DNA of 42,214 nucleotides. Origin: Welwitschia mirabilis. Its lineage: Eukaryota > Gnetophyta > Gnetopsida > Welwitschiales. Under the pieces are notes generated by a model that was not told the origin of the DNA, ran no database searches, and saw only the letters and a list, made by a program, of their open reading frames with translations. The stretch spans positions 231,601,618 to 231,643,831 of the forward strand of contig JBOZIK010000001.1 in assembly GCA_051453625.1 (NCBI GenBank), in the 5' to 3' direction. Every line of letters begins with the position of its first letter. Positions within the stretch are counted from its first letter, which is position 1. The position numbers and the translations under genes were made by a program. Below, piece after piece: positions 20,190 to 31,999 of this stretch.

Positions 20190-21397
20190 TGTGGGGCATA
20201 TTATTACAATCCTTTATGCCTTACTAAATCTTGTCAATCAAAATATATATTGTAAAATACAATACTCTAGCATAAATGTCAGTGATCCAGATATTGTAAA
20301 CCCATTAAAGGCATGTAAGAGAAGAAGGAGAATTAATTATCAAAGAAATATTATATCCTAAACTTAAGAATAGTGAAAGAAATAAAGATTCAATACAATA
20401 CAAGTACAATTAAACCTAGATGAACACCTATTTAATTATTGAATTAACTTATCTTGAAGATCATCCCTATATAACCTAAAAAATCGGCCAAGAAGACTAT
20501 CACTAATTAAAACTAACTTAGATTATTAAGTAAGTCAAATAAATGTAATGCAAAATAAATCTAAACTACTTTTATTAATCTTAACAAAGGTTGTCCTTAA
20601 GACCTATATCATGAATGAGACTATCACCAAATTAATAACAACATAAACCATAAGGAAAATTAATAGTATAAATGTACAATAGAAAAATAAAGTTTTATAT
20701 TAATAATCAAACTAGCATCTGGGTTACAAAATAGCTGAGCCTCAATGAAGAATGCATAGCCCTTCAATAAGAAAACATCTTTCTGCAACTCATAAGATTG
20801 GTCTCTCCTATTACAAGAGTGTTTGGTGCATTGAAGATGGATAGGAAATTTAGGAGAGGAATAGGTTATTTATAAGGTCAAAAAAATGAAACCATCATAC
20901 AAAATGCACTAAAATATGCACTCAAATTAGGTAAAGAAATGAATGAAACAAATAAAGATTGGCTGACCATTTCAGGTGTCATCTTGACTATTATAGGGAT
21001 GACCAAGGGAAAATGTCATCTTGCATGTCATGGGGATGACCTAGGGGAAAACACCTTTACAAAAGTAATCTCCATGGATTGTAGTTATAGTCCACATTAG
21101 CATCTAATTTAGCTTGTAAACAAATGTCATCCTACTTATCATGGGAATGATAGAGGGGATGGTAGTCATCCTTATCTTTCCAATTCAAGGGAAGTCTACC
21201 TTTTGTGTCATTGATCTTCCTCTAAAGTACTAAGTATTAGAAAGCATCTAAAAAGACTTTAAATATGCCAAGAATTGAATATTTCAGTAATCATCCTTCA
21301 ATTTTTTATATTCCTTAGAAATGCATCTAAACCTATATAAATGTCTTGAAAAATAGCTCATAATACTCATTAAATACATACAATTAGTAGTACATCA
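20190..21397 (-). repeat. 3' LTR of gypsy B
   Basis: The low end is tgtggggcat.., the high end ..gtagtacatca, i.e. TGATGTACTAC on the - strand. It aligns with 28,941-30,122 and 34,471-35,711: caatcctttatg.cttact, aacccattaa.gcatg, cctatatcat.aatgagact, acatctttct.caactca.aaga, catcctac.tat.gtgg. It contains no coding sequence. Confidence 0.85.
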
Positions 21398-21412
21398 TAG
21401 CCCCTCACTTAG
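21398..21412 (-). other. Polypurine tract of gypsy B
   Basis: On the - strand it reads AAGTGAGGGGCTA directly before the LTR start TGATG. Copy C has AAGTGGGAAGCTA in the same place, so both likely derive from a more G-rich tract. Confidence 0.65.
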
Positions 21413-23018
21413 CCTTTATCAGTCCTTGATAAAATCTAGGTGAACAACTATAATTCTAAGCCAAATTATCTTTAAAAAAATCAATTTGAAAATTATAAAA
21501 TAGGATCATAAATAATTTCAAGAATATCACATAATAAAATAACATGTAATACATTATGTGTATGGATGAAAATTGCAAAAAAGTATGTCTCATGAAATTT
21601 CTAAAATAAATCAAAAAAATTATAAAAAAAGAGTTATAAAAATGAGTTCTTCCCTCCCCTGAGAAAAATAATACATCCTGTATTGGCTAATAAAGCAAAG
21701 AAATTAGATGAAAATGAGAAGACAGAAGATGGGCATTTTTAAATTTTGACAATTTNNNNNNNNNNTTATGAATGAAGTGTAAAGTTTAGTGCAAAGATGT
21801 CAGATTTAATAAATAGAAATGTAAAAAATATTCTAACAATCATGATAATGAAAATGTGCTGATTAGGATCAAGTAGATTCATGAGTGTCCAACAAATTTG
21901 CCTTGACTAGAAATGATTATGAACATTATTTAGAACTCTAAAAGGCTAAGAATAAACATCACAAAATTTTTAAGGAAACTCATCTAAGCAAGAAATTAAC
22001 TCTTTATTGAAAACTAGGTAAGGAAACCATTAAATGTTAAGGTCTTAAAATGATACAAAAATATGGAAATGAATTTGAAATAACTAACTTAACAGCAAAA
22101 TAAAAAAAAATAATGGACATAAAGAACATAAATAAGATAGCCTACTACCCTAAATTTTATCCTAGAAGACTCCCATGGAACAAATCATAACATCATTTGA
22201 TTTAAAAATGCATGATAAATTATAAATATGTAAAATTTTATTCCATAAGATAATGGTTATGACAATGCTAAAAATAAATGCTTTAAATAATAAATGATAA
22301 CATCAAAGAGTTGCTTAAATATAAACTCACTTGCCTACATTTCAAAACAAACATCTAAATCCTTAGAAATGAAATGATCATGTGGAAAGACTAAAAGTCT
22401 AGAAAAAAAGCAATATCTTTGATGATACTAAAAAAACCACTAATTTTATAGCTTTAAAGTTTTTATTTATTTGACCATTCATGATTAGGAAAGTACAACC
22501 ACAATTAAAGAAGTAAGGATTCATGAAGCATGATCAACTGACCTCCCTGTGGAGATCCCACGACTATCATATTATAGTGCTAAAGGTACCTCTTAGGAAA
22601 ATTTACCCTCATGAACTTATAATAGGACATCATGATTTTATTTGACTCTCACTTTTTTTCTCTCTATCTCTCTTACACTCTCTCTCTTTCTCTTTTTTAA
22701 TGTACAAAGGAAACATTTCACATAATCAAACACCTTAAAGGATGAAGGAGAAGTAATAAGATGAAAGATAGAAAAGAACATCCTTAAAAAATCTAGAACC
22801 TTTTCATCTTTGAGAAAAACATTATAAATAAAGCATATTCCTTTAAAATGAAGTTCATAGATGTGTAAATGTCTTAAGGTCAAGTGAATCCAATCTTACC
22901 ACTGTAAAACTTCCAAGTCAAAGACTAGTCATGAAAATGAAATAAATACATAAGTCATGTTTGAAATATGGAAAAGCAATGTCATAATGGCCTCCAAAGG
23001 AATAAGCTAATAGAAAAT
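21413..23018 (-). other. Long 3' untranslated region of gypsy B (contains a 10-N gap)
   Basis: Non-coding, and aligned with copies A and C. Gap 3 is ten Ns at 21,756-21,765. A CT-rich microsatellite lies at 22,646-22,697. Short ORFs are not conserved between copies and are taken as fortuitous. Confidence 0.65.
22646..22697. repeat. CT-rich microsatellite
   Basis: Interrupted tctctct runs in the 3' UTR of gypsy B. The corresponding place in copies A and C has only a short T/C run, so it has expanded in B. Confidence 0.7.
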
Positions 23019-24310
23019 TTAGACAATGGTAGGAAATAAGATCTTCATATTGAGTGGAAGCTCTAAGTCTAGTACTTCTATCATGTCTACATAAGAAAGT
23101 TGTTCATATATTTTCAACCTTTGCCTGTTAAATTTTTGAATTTCTTTAGTGGTTAAGTCAAAACTTTCAATAGAGCTATTAGAATGTAATTTTTTAATAA
23201 GGTAAGGATCTAACCATTTTAAGGTTAACTTGTTATATATAAGATGCACTCTAGTTTTGTATAACAAGACTAGTTGATTAGGTTCAAAGTTATTATGAAT
23301 CAACTTTTTATCATGCTTGAATTTACTTTGGGATTTGTGAATAAGTTGACAATGAATAGGTTGAGTTTATTTTTTATTTAAATGATCTAATTGAGCTAAA
23401 CAAGTTTTAAGATTTTCTTATAAATTCAGAATATTAACTTGATGTGTAGAACAATAAGAATTATAACAAACATTAAGAAGTAAAATACAAACTTTACTGT
23501 ATACAAGTTCATAGGGTAAGAAAGCAAGTGAATTACATTAAGTGATATAATACGTTTAAATAATATCATTTAGTTTAAATAACCATGACTTTTTATTGGT
23601 AGACACAAGTTTTTAAAGCATTTTTTGATTTTTATATTAGCATTTTTCAACTTGACAATTAGTTTGAGGATGATAATCATAAGCTACTCTATGTTCTACA
23701 TCAATGGACAAAAAAATATTTTCTAAAAAGATTGTTGATGAAGTGAGTTTCTTGATCACTAATGATTACTTAAGGAGAAATAAAGAATTAAAAAATTTAA
23801 GTTTTAATAAAGTTACAAATGGTTCAGGCATCATTTAAAGAAGTACAAACTACTTTAACCCATTTAGTTACATAATCTATAGCCACTAAGATGTAATTTT
23901 TATCTTTAGAAGGTGGTTTAATTGGGTCTATAAAATTGATTTCCCAATAGTCAAAAGCCTAACAATCAAGAATAGGCTTGAGGGGCATTCCTTATAATCA
24001 TAAAAGGCTTCCCAAACATTAACATGCATCACACCTTCTTGGATAATTGAAAGAGTTCTTAAAAAGACTAGGCCCATAAAATTCAAAATGAAGAATTTTC
24101 ATGGCTATTTTCTAATAACTAAAATGTCCATCACAAACACCACGATAACAAAAGTGAAGGATATTAAGTTTTTCTCATTCTAGTATACATTTTCTCATAA
24201 TTTAATTCTTACACCTATAATAAAGATGAGACGTTATCCATTCATAGTTACCTATCCTATGGAGAAAAGGTTTTTTTTGATTGTGACTATAAGTTTGTGG
24301 TGTTTTTAAA
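23019..24310 (-). pseudogene. Gypsy integrase of copy B, broken
   Basis: The HHCC zinc region reads ILHFCYRGVCDGHFSY, then KILHFEFYGPSLFKNSFNYP and RRCDACM, very close to the Athila/Tat pattern. The core has YWEINFIDPIKPPSKDKNYI, LVAIDYVTKWVKVV (first Asp region), VIISDQETHFIN (second Asp) and YDYHPQTNCQVEK, where the catalytic Glu is kept. The C-terminus (23,303-23,019) is intact over 94 residues: FEPNQLVLLYKTRVHLIYNK, LTLKWLDPYLI, QRLKIYEQL, the GPY/F-like module without a chromodomain. Stops and frameshifts break the upper half. Confidence 0.9.
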
Positions 24311-24399
24311 GTAATAAGATAATTAAAAATATCAGCATACCATGAAGAGGGATAAGTAAAAGATACAACAAGTAGTTATTCATATAGAAAAGAATCACT

Positions 24400-24830
24400 A
24401 ATAAAAAGATCATAAGAAGAATAAGTAAGGTATGATAAGTGGTCTACTACGTTATTATGTTTTCCTGCCTTATCTATGATGGTGAAATTGAATTTTTGCA
24501 TTAAGAGGATTCATCTAATCAACCTAGCACTAGAATATTTCTTAAGCATTAGCTATTTAATTATCACATGATCTGTGTAAACATTTTTATGGAAGCATAA
24601 AAGATAATGTCTAAGAGTATTGAGACAAAATATTATGGCTAACATCTCTCTCATAGTAGTTAAGTAATTTTATTAAGCTTTAGATAATGTTTTAATATGG
24701 TAAGATATAGGTTTAAAATCATTTTTTATATTTTTTTCCAAGCACCCCACCTACAGAAAAATTACTAGCATCACACATTAACTCAAAATCTTTTTTCCAA
24801 TTAGGTCTTATTATATATAAGCATAAGAGA
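24400..24830 (-). pseudogene. Gypsy RNase H of copy B, broken
   Basis: FELMCDASNFSVGGVLG is an exact-style match to the start of plant gypsy RNase H. Downstream, broken pieces correspond to the YY.SKTL, NY..T.KE.LA and DH..IKYL regions. Copy C shows the same domain in a cleaner frame (41,322-40,876). Confidence 0.85.
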
Positions 24831-25720
24831 GTTTATGTTTGAGTTTATCAAAAGCAAGCTAATGAGATGTATTTAAAACAAATTTAACTTCTTTTTTTAG
24901 TAAGGAGTATAGGGGTTTATTAATTTTAACATAATCTTATATGAAATGGTGATAAAAACCACAATATCAAAGAAACAATTAGAGTTGCTTAACATTGGTT
25001 GAAGGAGTTAGGTTTTGAATGATACCAACCTTCTCAGGGTCCATTGTAATCCTCTTTTTTAAAATATTATGGTTCAAAATAATTCCACTTTCAACTAAAA
25101 ATAAGCTCTTTTCCAACTTAAATGAAGGCCACATTCTATGCATCTATCAAGGACTTTTACTAGTCTTTCTAAGATTTGATCAAAGGTTTCTCCAAAGATT
25201 GAAAATTACCCATCATAGCACATTAAAAATTACAAGAGCATTACATAATCCAAAGATCATTAACATAAAAGTAGACATCTTGAAAGGTGAAGTAAAAGTA
25301 TTCTTGTCTTGGTTTTCACTAGCAATGAAAATCTAGTTATAATTGCTATATTCATCTAAAAAGAAATAAAAAACATGTTCCTGAATTCTATCAAGTATTT
25401 GATTGAGAAAGGGAAGAGAATAATTCTCTTTATTTGTGACTTCATTTAATTTTTTAAATCTATGTAGACTCAGTCAAGGGACTAATCCATTCACTATTTG
25501 ATATAGAATAAATGATTTTAGTATCCATTAGTTTAATAATTTCATCCTTGACTACTTGTGTAAGTGTTATATTTAATCTTTTCTATGACTGCCTAATAGG
25601 TTGTGCATTTTCCTAAAGATGGCTTTTATTCTAAATAATTAAAGGAGGAATGGTATATAAATCTTTATGAGACTAAGTGAAGCATGAATTTTGGAAGTCA
25701 AAAGAAAGCGTAAGGTTAAC
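24831..25720 (-). pseudogene. Gypsy reverse transcriptase of copy B, broken
   Basis: IYSISNSEWISPL (about 25,480) is the N-terminal RT motif. Near 25,200, FSIFGETFDQILERLVKVLD, RCIECGLHLSWKRAYF follows the catalytic site. The catalytic (F/Y)xDD itself is scrambled, reading YDG then a stop. ORFs on the + strand across 25,019-25,336 are shadows of this gene. Confidence 0.85.
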
Positions 25721-26090
25721 TCTTATTCAGGAAAGAAATTTTTATTTATTGTGAGAGGTTTATTTTCATCATTACAGAGAAAACTATACTTTAGTCCACT
25801 AAGAAGATTTTTTAGATTTAGATTAAGATTTTTAGTTTCAGACTCATGTAGTGGATAATCTCCATCAAAGTATGAGTTTTCATTCATTATTAATAGTTTG
25901 ACTTCCTTGTAGACTAAGGATTCTTTTTCTTCTTCATTTTGATCTAAAAAGTGATTTCCTAAATGATCAGAGTTGGATGAATCAAAAGCTTCTAAGTTTT
26001 TAATATTAAGTGGATTATCACAAAGCAAAGATTCATGTAAGATTAGACATCTTCCTTTAAGGTAATGATGTTAAAGGAATAAAGCTAGTT
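25721..26090 (-). pseudogene. Gypsy protease-RT linker of copy B
   Basis: A clean 101-codon frame (26,028-25,723) contains LKNLLSGLKYSFLCNDENKP, LTI, which matches the segment LK.LP.HL.YAFL that precedes RT in Athila/Tat pol. The N-terminal part is acidic and serine-rich, as usual for this linker. Confidence 0.75.
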
Positions 26091-26760
26091 TAATTTTATT
26101 TTATATATTCCATTCATCACCTAGGTCTTTCTCAGCTAAATTAAAAACTCTAATTGAAAATTTTTGATTTTCTTGGTGATACTCCATCATCCTAGTTCTT
26201 TTATCTATAATGCAATGGATTATTACACAGAAGGATTTCCCTAGAAGTAAAGGGTATCCTCTATTGTGTTTGACCTCTATGACAACCACATCGATTAGAT
26301 AGAATGCCTCTTCAATTTATATAACTAAATCTTTGATGATTCCTAAGGTTTTTTAACTGATGTGTCTACTAATTCTAAAAGAATCTGACTAATCTCTATT
26401 CTATCTTCTAAACTAAGCCTCTTAAAATATGTAATAGCATGATGTTAATGCTTGATCTAATGTTAATTAAAGACTTTTTTATTTTTTTGTTTTCCTTTAA
26501 TGTAACACTCATTATTGTTGCCCCTAGATCCTTAAATTTTGAATATTTTTATAACACTATATTTCTGAGAGATTGATCTAGAAAGACCTTATGAGGAATA
26601 GCTTGTTTTTACTTTTTTCCTATTAAGTGTTTTTATATCTTAAAGTATTTTGGATTGACTTGCAAAACTTTCTAGAATGGTAAGTTTATATTCATAATTT
26701 GCATTAAGGTTTTGAGATGTTCATTGAAAGTTAAATTAGTGTTAAGCTTATTAAGCCAAG
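26091..26760 (-). pseudogene. Gypsy aspartic protease region of copy B, broken
   Basis: The start reads LVTPWLNKLNTNLTFNEHLK, matching the segment before protease in Tat elements. Further on, SSINIMLLHILRGL stands where the family has (D)LG(A/S)SINLMP...L, so the catalytic Asp-Leu-Gly is not readable. The end (26,289-26,101) reads VIEVKHNRGYPLLLGKSFCV, matching V.EVK.DR..P.ILGRPF. Confidence 0.75.
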
Positions 26761-28465
26761 GGGTAACTAGTTTCTTTTGTATTTATTGTAAAGACTTTTC
26801 CCTTTACTTTTACCAAGAGAAGGAAAGTTGTAGTTTTTTAGTGTTTTAATGTCCTCTTCTTCCTCCTCATCCCTAATGTTGTTTTGGAAGATTGATGCTT
26901 CATAAGAAGGAGAACTTACTTCATGCTTACTTTGTGTTACAACCTTACAATATTTTCTCATTTCATTGGGATTTAGTAGAGGTTGTATTTCTAATGATCT
27001 TTATGGTCTTTGATTTGCCAACATGGTTTGATAAAGGATATTTACTAAGTTTTCAATGTTTATGTTTGTCTTTTTAATGCTAAAGATTATCCTTTCTTAT
27101 AATTTTGTGAGTTTATCAATATAGTTTTAAAGTAAATTATCTTGATGTTGAAAATTTGATGAAACTTCGTTGAAAGTTTGAATTTTTAAATTAATTTTTA
27201 AAAGGTTGAAAATTGGCTTAGAAATTTTTGAATTTGTTGTCAAAGTTTTATGTATTCATCTTAGGTTGTAACTGGTTTTGACTTCTAAAGTTTGAAATTT
27301 TTTGGTTAAAAGCATAAACTTCTTCATGTATTTTCTCCTTGTATGGTGGTAGTAGTGGAAAATCCTGAGTTATGTGATAGTTATCCTCACATAAGTTACA
27401 TGTTGGCATAACACTATTTTGAGTTAATGATTTTGCATTAAGAAGCATCTTGAAAATATCTCTTCAAAGTTGTTATGAATTTCTTAATTAAATTTAGAGG
27501 GTTATCTTCTATCTTGTCTACCTTCTTTTCTTGTTTTACCTTTTCAAATCTTTGATGATTTATCGTACAGTGTAATTATCTCTCAATGTTAGCTAAGTTT
27601 GGCTCACCTCCATAAGTTATTCTAATGTTTTCTGGGCATTTTCTAATGTGAGGTTCATTAGGTTTCCATTATAAGAGAAATATATGAGTTATTTTATTTG
27701 GATATTTACTCCATTGTAAAAGCAATTAATTATTTCTTCTTGTGTTAAAGCATCTATTGGATTAGAGTTTATTAGGATAAAGAAGCATTCATATGTAGAA
27801 GCATAATCCTCATTTGGTTGTTGTAAAAAATTTATCACTTCTTTTTTTCTTTTTCTAATAGTTTCTTTACTTATAAATCTTTTAATGAATACTTTTTTGC
27901 TTGATTCCAAGTTTTTAGACTCTTGTATGATATAGTTTTCAATCAAAATGTTGCATTTCATTTCAACATAATTAAAAAATAACCATATAAGTATAGTCAC
28001 TAGTCCATTTCTATCTGTTTCCAAAGGTAAGAACTAATTGTTCAATATCTATAATGTGTTGGAGGGGATCCTCATTGTGTTCACCACTAAATATGGGATA
28101 GGCATTTAAATTATTTAATTTGACATCATCTCTGAGGAATAAATAAAAAGGAGTTTGTATTTCCCATTTCCTATTAGCTATTAATTCCTTAAGGGTACGT
28201 TTTACATTAAGACAAGGGGTTAAAAACCCTATGAATTATTTTTGCTTTTACATAACATTCAACATAGTAAAATTATCTTCTTCTAAATTATCTTCTAAAA
28301 ATTTTTCTTTTATAGAATCAAATTTAGAAAAATGAACTTAGAGCGAATATTGTATGCACTTGGAGATTATGTACTTAATTTGATTTCAAAATCAACCAGT
28401 CCTTCTCTGATGTTTTCTTCTATCAGCAACCTTTCTCTTTGATATTTCGTTCCCAGATTGACCAT
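26761..28465 (-). pseudogene. Gypsy gag of copy B, broken
   Basis: The ATG at 28,465 opens MVNLGTKYQRERLLIEENIR. The N-terminal part includes LNAYPIFSGEHNEDPLQHI. The gag core (28,024-27,689) has KKVFIKRFISKETIRKRKKE, VINFLQQPNEDYASTYECFF, EEIINCFYNGV. The zinc knuckle CNLCEDNYHITQDF (about 27,400) has Phe in place of the fourth ligand Cys. The C-terminal end (26,961-26,767) is acidic, and MRKYCKVVTQSKHE corresponds to the family's C.AITLRSGK segment. Several stops and frameshifts are present. Confidence 0.85.
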
Positions 28466-28920
28466 GTCACAGCATTCTTCAAATGAAAAACAACCAAAAT
28501 AATAAAAAATAACTAACAGTACTTCATCTAGTCATGGGGACAAAGGGGATGATAAAAATAGGAAGTAGAAATAAAAAACCAAAAATTAATAGAAATTAAA
28601 AAATATTAGCAAAAAGTTGTTGTTCACCTTATCGTTGGGATGATAGTGGAGGTGACGATTATTTTTCTACTATTAAAGATACAGAAAGAAAAATTTACAA
28701 ACTAAAAATAAATTCATAAATGTAAGTCACTGTTTTCAATTTCATAAGAACAACAGAGAGGATGATAGACTATTATTAAAAAAACTAGAAAAAATAGAAA
28801 ATTGCAAACTCAAAACCTATAATTCCTAAATGAAAATATAACTTGCTATAAATAAATATTTAAACTGAAGTCCAATTTACTTACCTAAGTAACAATAATT
28901 ATCATTCTCTCAGCAATCTT
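28466..28920 (-). other. Untranslated leader of gypsy B
   Basis: Non-coding between the primer site and the gag ATG. It aligns throughout with the leader of copy D (34,440-33,984), e.g. caccttatc.t.gggatgat and ttacaa.ctaaaaataaa. Confidence 0.7.
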
Positions 28921-28938
28921 TCTTGACAATGGCCTAAG
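28921..28938 (-). other. Primer-binding site (tRNA-Asp type) of gypsy B, decayed
   Basis: On the - strand it reads TTAGGCCATTGTCAAGA. The plant Athila-type site is TGGCGCC(A/G)TTGCCGGGGA. Apart from a one-base deletion, the differences are C-to-T or G-to-A. Confidence 0.7.
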
Positions 28939-28940
28939 AT

Positions 28941-30122
28941 GTTATAGTGCGTATTTTTGCAATCCTTTATGTCTTACTGAATCTTGTTAATTACAAATAG
29001 ATATATTACAAAATACAACACTCTAATATATATGGGAATGAACAAATATGACAAACCCATTGAATGCATGTGAAAAAAGAAGGATATTTGATTTTGAAGA
29101 GAATATTATATCCAAAACTTAAGAATAATGTAGGAAAATAAATATGTAATGCAATGCAAATGCAACTAAACCTAGATGAACACTTATTCATGTACTGAAT
29201 CAACTTATCAGGAAGATTGGCCTTATATAATCTAAATCAGTTAGGAAGATTGTCAATAATTAAGACTAACTTAATATATCAAGTGAGTCAAATAGAGTAA
29301 TGCAAAATACTTCTAATCTGCTTTCATAAACCTTAACAAATATTGTCCTTAAGGCCTATATCATTGATGAGACTGTCAGTAAATCAAGAATAACATAAAT
29401 CATAAGGAATATTAACATTATAAATGCACAAAAAGAGAAATAAAATTTTTATTGATATTCAAAAGAGCATCTAGGTTACAAAATAGTCACATCTTAAGAG
29501 AGGACGCATAGCTCTTTACCAAGAAAATGTCTTTCTACAACTCACAAGATGGATCTCCCATCCTTCGATCTCCTATCATGAGAATTTCTAGTGCATCAAA
29601 GGTGATAGGAGAATAGTAGGAGGGTTTTATTTATATAGCATAGAAGGAAAAATCATCATTCAAAATGCGTTGAAAAATGCACTAAAATTAGAGAAACAAA
29701 TGGATGAAATAGGTGAAAGTTAGCTAGCTATTTCAGGTATTGTTCTTCATGTTATGGGGATGGCCTAGGAAATGACATCCTTAGAAAAAAGGTCTCTAAT
29801 GGTTCCAGCTCCAGTCCACATTAGCATCCCATTTGGCTTATATAGTGATGTCATCCTACCTATTGTGGGGACAACAGAGGAGACGATAGCCCTCCTTATC
29901 TTTCTAATTCAAGAGCAATTAGCTCTAGCATTATTGATCTTCCTCCAAAGCACCAAGTATTAGCATGTGCCTAAAATTCCTCTAAACACGTTAAGAATTG
30001 CATATTTCAGTGATCATCCATAAATTCTCCATAATCCTCAGAATTTCATCTAAACTTATATAAATGTCCTACAAAATAGATCATAACACTCCATTAAATA
30101 CATATAATTTAACAGCACATCA
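28941..30122 (-). repeat. 5' LTR of gypsy B
   Basis: It aligns with 20,190-21,397 and with the D LTR. The boundary at the low end is set by the neighbouring primer site; at the high end by TGATGTGCTG on the - strand. Confidence 0.85.
29629..29637 (-). promoter_or_regulatory. Candidate TATA box, gypsy B 5' LTR
   Basis: TATATAAAT on the - strand. The other copies keep related motifs in the same context (TTATAAATA near 20,867, CTATAAATA near 36,876). Confidence 0.45.
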
Positions 30123-30315
30123 GCCACTAATTGTTTTTTTTTTTTTATTTTCTCTCTTTCGTTCACCACCTATTTGCAGAATGTGGTCATCTTTAATCTC
30201 AATTTTTACTTCATATTTTTTTAAGCCTCTCTGTTTTGAATCCTTTAATTTAGGAATTGATGTCAAACTTGGAAAAACTAAGGAAGAAGAAGCAACAAGG
30301 GTTTTGAAACTCTAA
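30123..30315 (-). pseudogene. Class I small heat-shock protein fragment (start of alpha-crystallin domain)
   Basis: One frame on the - strand reads GLKKYEVKIEIKDDHILQIG, GERKREN. Plant cytosolic class I small HSPs have, from family knowledge, GLKKEEVKVEVED.RVLQIS, GER.RE at this place. Seventeen of 27 positions agree and most of the rest are conservative. Immediately upstream, in a shifted frame, FKTE stands where the family has FKADLP, suggesting a small deletion. After RKREN the frame enters an A-rich run and stops at the end of gypsy B's LTR (30,122), so B probably inserted in or next to it. A nearby + strand ORF is a shadow. It is a pseudogene or captured fragment; no complete domain remains. 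Confidence 0.6.
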
Positions 30316-31039
30316 AATGCCTAAAAGGATGAGTAGAGAGATGTAAGAAAAATAAGTAACAAAACTATAATGTAATCCAGTCCTGGAATGAAATAATTAA
30401 ATAAAAGCGAAGAAGTAATTCCTAAAGTGATGTTGTGGGATTGACCTTCAAATAGGCTTATCAATAGTTATCAAGGCATGCTATCAACACTGTGGACTAC
30501 CTGGAAAGACTTGGAGGCTAGACACTAATACTTATGCTTATTTTTCTTAATCCTTCTTAAGAAACTGTTGGTAATATAGTTACATATTTTCATAGCCATA
30601 GAGTAAGATCATAAGATTGGCTTCATTTTGAAAGAAGTGGTTTTTTACCCTTCTTTTTTTTCTTTTTTTAGACATAGTTTTTAATCATAAAAGAGGTTTT
30701 AAGGGATATAACTCTTAGCCCTTGTAAATTTTTAATAATAAAATTATTTTAAGAGGGAGACTAGAAGGCTAGGGGATTAAGAGGTATTTAACCCTCCAAG
30801 CCTACTAATGCGGTAACAAGAGTAACACGTTAGGATTAAATCTTGGATTTAAAGGAAAAGGAAATTCATTAAAAAGAAGAACCTATTGAACTCATAAGTG
30901 TAAAATTGCTAACTTTTATCGAGCGAAGAAAGGTAGGACAATGTAAAAAAGGACAATCATGGGGAAGGAAATATAAAAATATAATGATAAAAATTTTCAT
31001 GCATGAAATGTCAAGATGTGACTATTACTTATTAATAAA
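30316..31039. other. Unassigned region upstream of the third copia element
   Basis: No recognised gene or repeat. It holds T-rich runs near 30,650. It may include host DNA around the heat-shock fragment and the missing 5' part of the copia element. No matching 5' LTR was found. Confidence 0.4.
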
Positions 31040-31700
31040 GATGCCTGGAAGATCACCAATGGTAAACATTCCAAACCTAAAGGTGCTACTAAACTTGAAG
31101 AGTGGGAAGATGCAAATCAAGAAGCTCTTTTATTAATTAGCTTAAACCTTAAAAATGATTATTTTCATCACATTAACTTAAGCAAAATTTTAAAAGAAGT
31201 TTGTGATGATTTAAGCATACTTTTTGATTCAAAAGGAAATGAGGTAAAACAAAGTCTTAAGCATCAACTATACAATTTACAAATGGAAAGTTCAACTAAT
31301 ATGGATTAACACATCAATCACTTTAGGTCTCTTTTAATATAAATTGCATTAGTAAATTTAAAGGTTGACAATGATGATGCTACAATAATTTTGCTTAGCA
31401 GTCCTTCTTCATAATATGATCATATTATGTTTACTTTGAAAAATGTTCATGTATCACTTGAAGGAATAATATCCTCTCTCATTAAAGGAAGAAATAAGTC
31501 AAAGCATTAAGAATATGATCCTAAAGCATTAGTCTTAATAAAAAAAGCCTTTTAATAAATCAATATTTTAGAAGCTAGAAAGAAACATGAAGGAAAAGCA
31601 AGGAATCTACTACTATTGTGAGAAGACAAGACATACTACACTTAATTTCTTTATGGAAGCAAAAGATTTTTTGAATGGAAAGTTAAAAGTATTAACATAA
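31040..31700 (+). pseudogene. Copia gag of the third element, broken
   Basis: The frame reads DAWKITNGKHSKPKGATKLE, EWEDANQEALLLISLNLKND, then LKHQLYNLQMESSTNMD and a stop, then HINHFRSLL, then DNDDATIILLSSPSS, YDHIMFTLKNVHVSLEGIIS. This follows the Tnt1-type gag closely (KLYLKQQLYSLKM...M.HI..F..ii..L.... D.D.A..LL.SLP.SYD....TL........). A zinc knuckle remnant, YYYCEKTRHTTLNF (about 31,600), keeps only one Cys and the His. The third finger of the polyprotein and all of pol are missing. Confidence 0.8.
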
Positions 31701-31774
31701 GAAACAAGTTATTCTATAAAGGATGATTCTCTAACTAAAGAAGAGTAGACACCAACATTTTAGTCTTGTATGCA

Positions 31775-31935
31775 CTGTGAGTCCTTTTATATGGTGAACT
31801 TTATTAGATTCTATATGCAGTTTTATGTGGTAAACTTATTTGAGTTCTATATGTGGTAATTTCTTTAAATTCTTTGTGGTGAACTTTAAAGAGTTTCTTA
31901 TGTTGTAACTGTTTATGTGCATTGCTATGCTAAAG
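31775..31935 (+). repeat. Short degenerate tandem repeat before the polypurine tract
   Basis: About four to five units of roughly 25-35 bp follow the pattern tatgtggtgaactttattgagttctatatg. They lie in the non-coding stretch before the 3' LTR. Confidence 0.65.
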
Positions 31936-31988
31936 ACATGTTCTAATACTTTGAATGTAATGACAATTTAATTCTTAGATTTGTCATC

Positions 31989-31998
31989 AAAAGGGGGA
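31989..31998 (+). other. Polypurine tract of the third copia element
   Basis: AAAAGGGGGA in the context gtcatcaaaaggggga, one base before the LTR start. This is the standard copia form. Confidence 0.85.
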
Positions 31999-31999
31999 T

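Larger units (their letters stand above)
20190..30122 (-). mobile_element. Athila/Tat-type gypsy retrotransposon copy B, both LTRs
   Basis: A 9.9-kb element on the - strand: 5' LTR (30,122-28,941), tRNA-Asp-type primer site, leader, gag, protease, RT, RNase H, integrase, long 3' UTR, polypurine tract (21,412-21,398) and 3' LTR (21,397-20,190). The order RT then integrase is Ty3/gypsy. The Athila/Tat lineage is indicated by gag style, primer site, HHCC region, absence of a chromodomain and a long 3' UTR. All frames are broken. No clear target duplication was found at its ends (actat before, gccac after). Confidence 0.88.

Noticed and set aside
25019-25336. + strand 105-codon ORF
   Set aside because: It is antisense to gypsy B reverse transcriptase, whose motifs are plain on the other strand.
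20185-30127. Target-site duplication for gypsy B
   Set aside because: The flanks (actat and gccac) do not match; decay or rearrangement leaves no evidence.
30064-30315. + strand 83-codon ORF
   Set aside because: It spans the end of the gypsy B LTR and the antisense of the heat-shock-like fragment. It has no family features.
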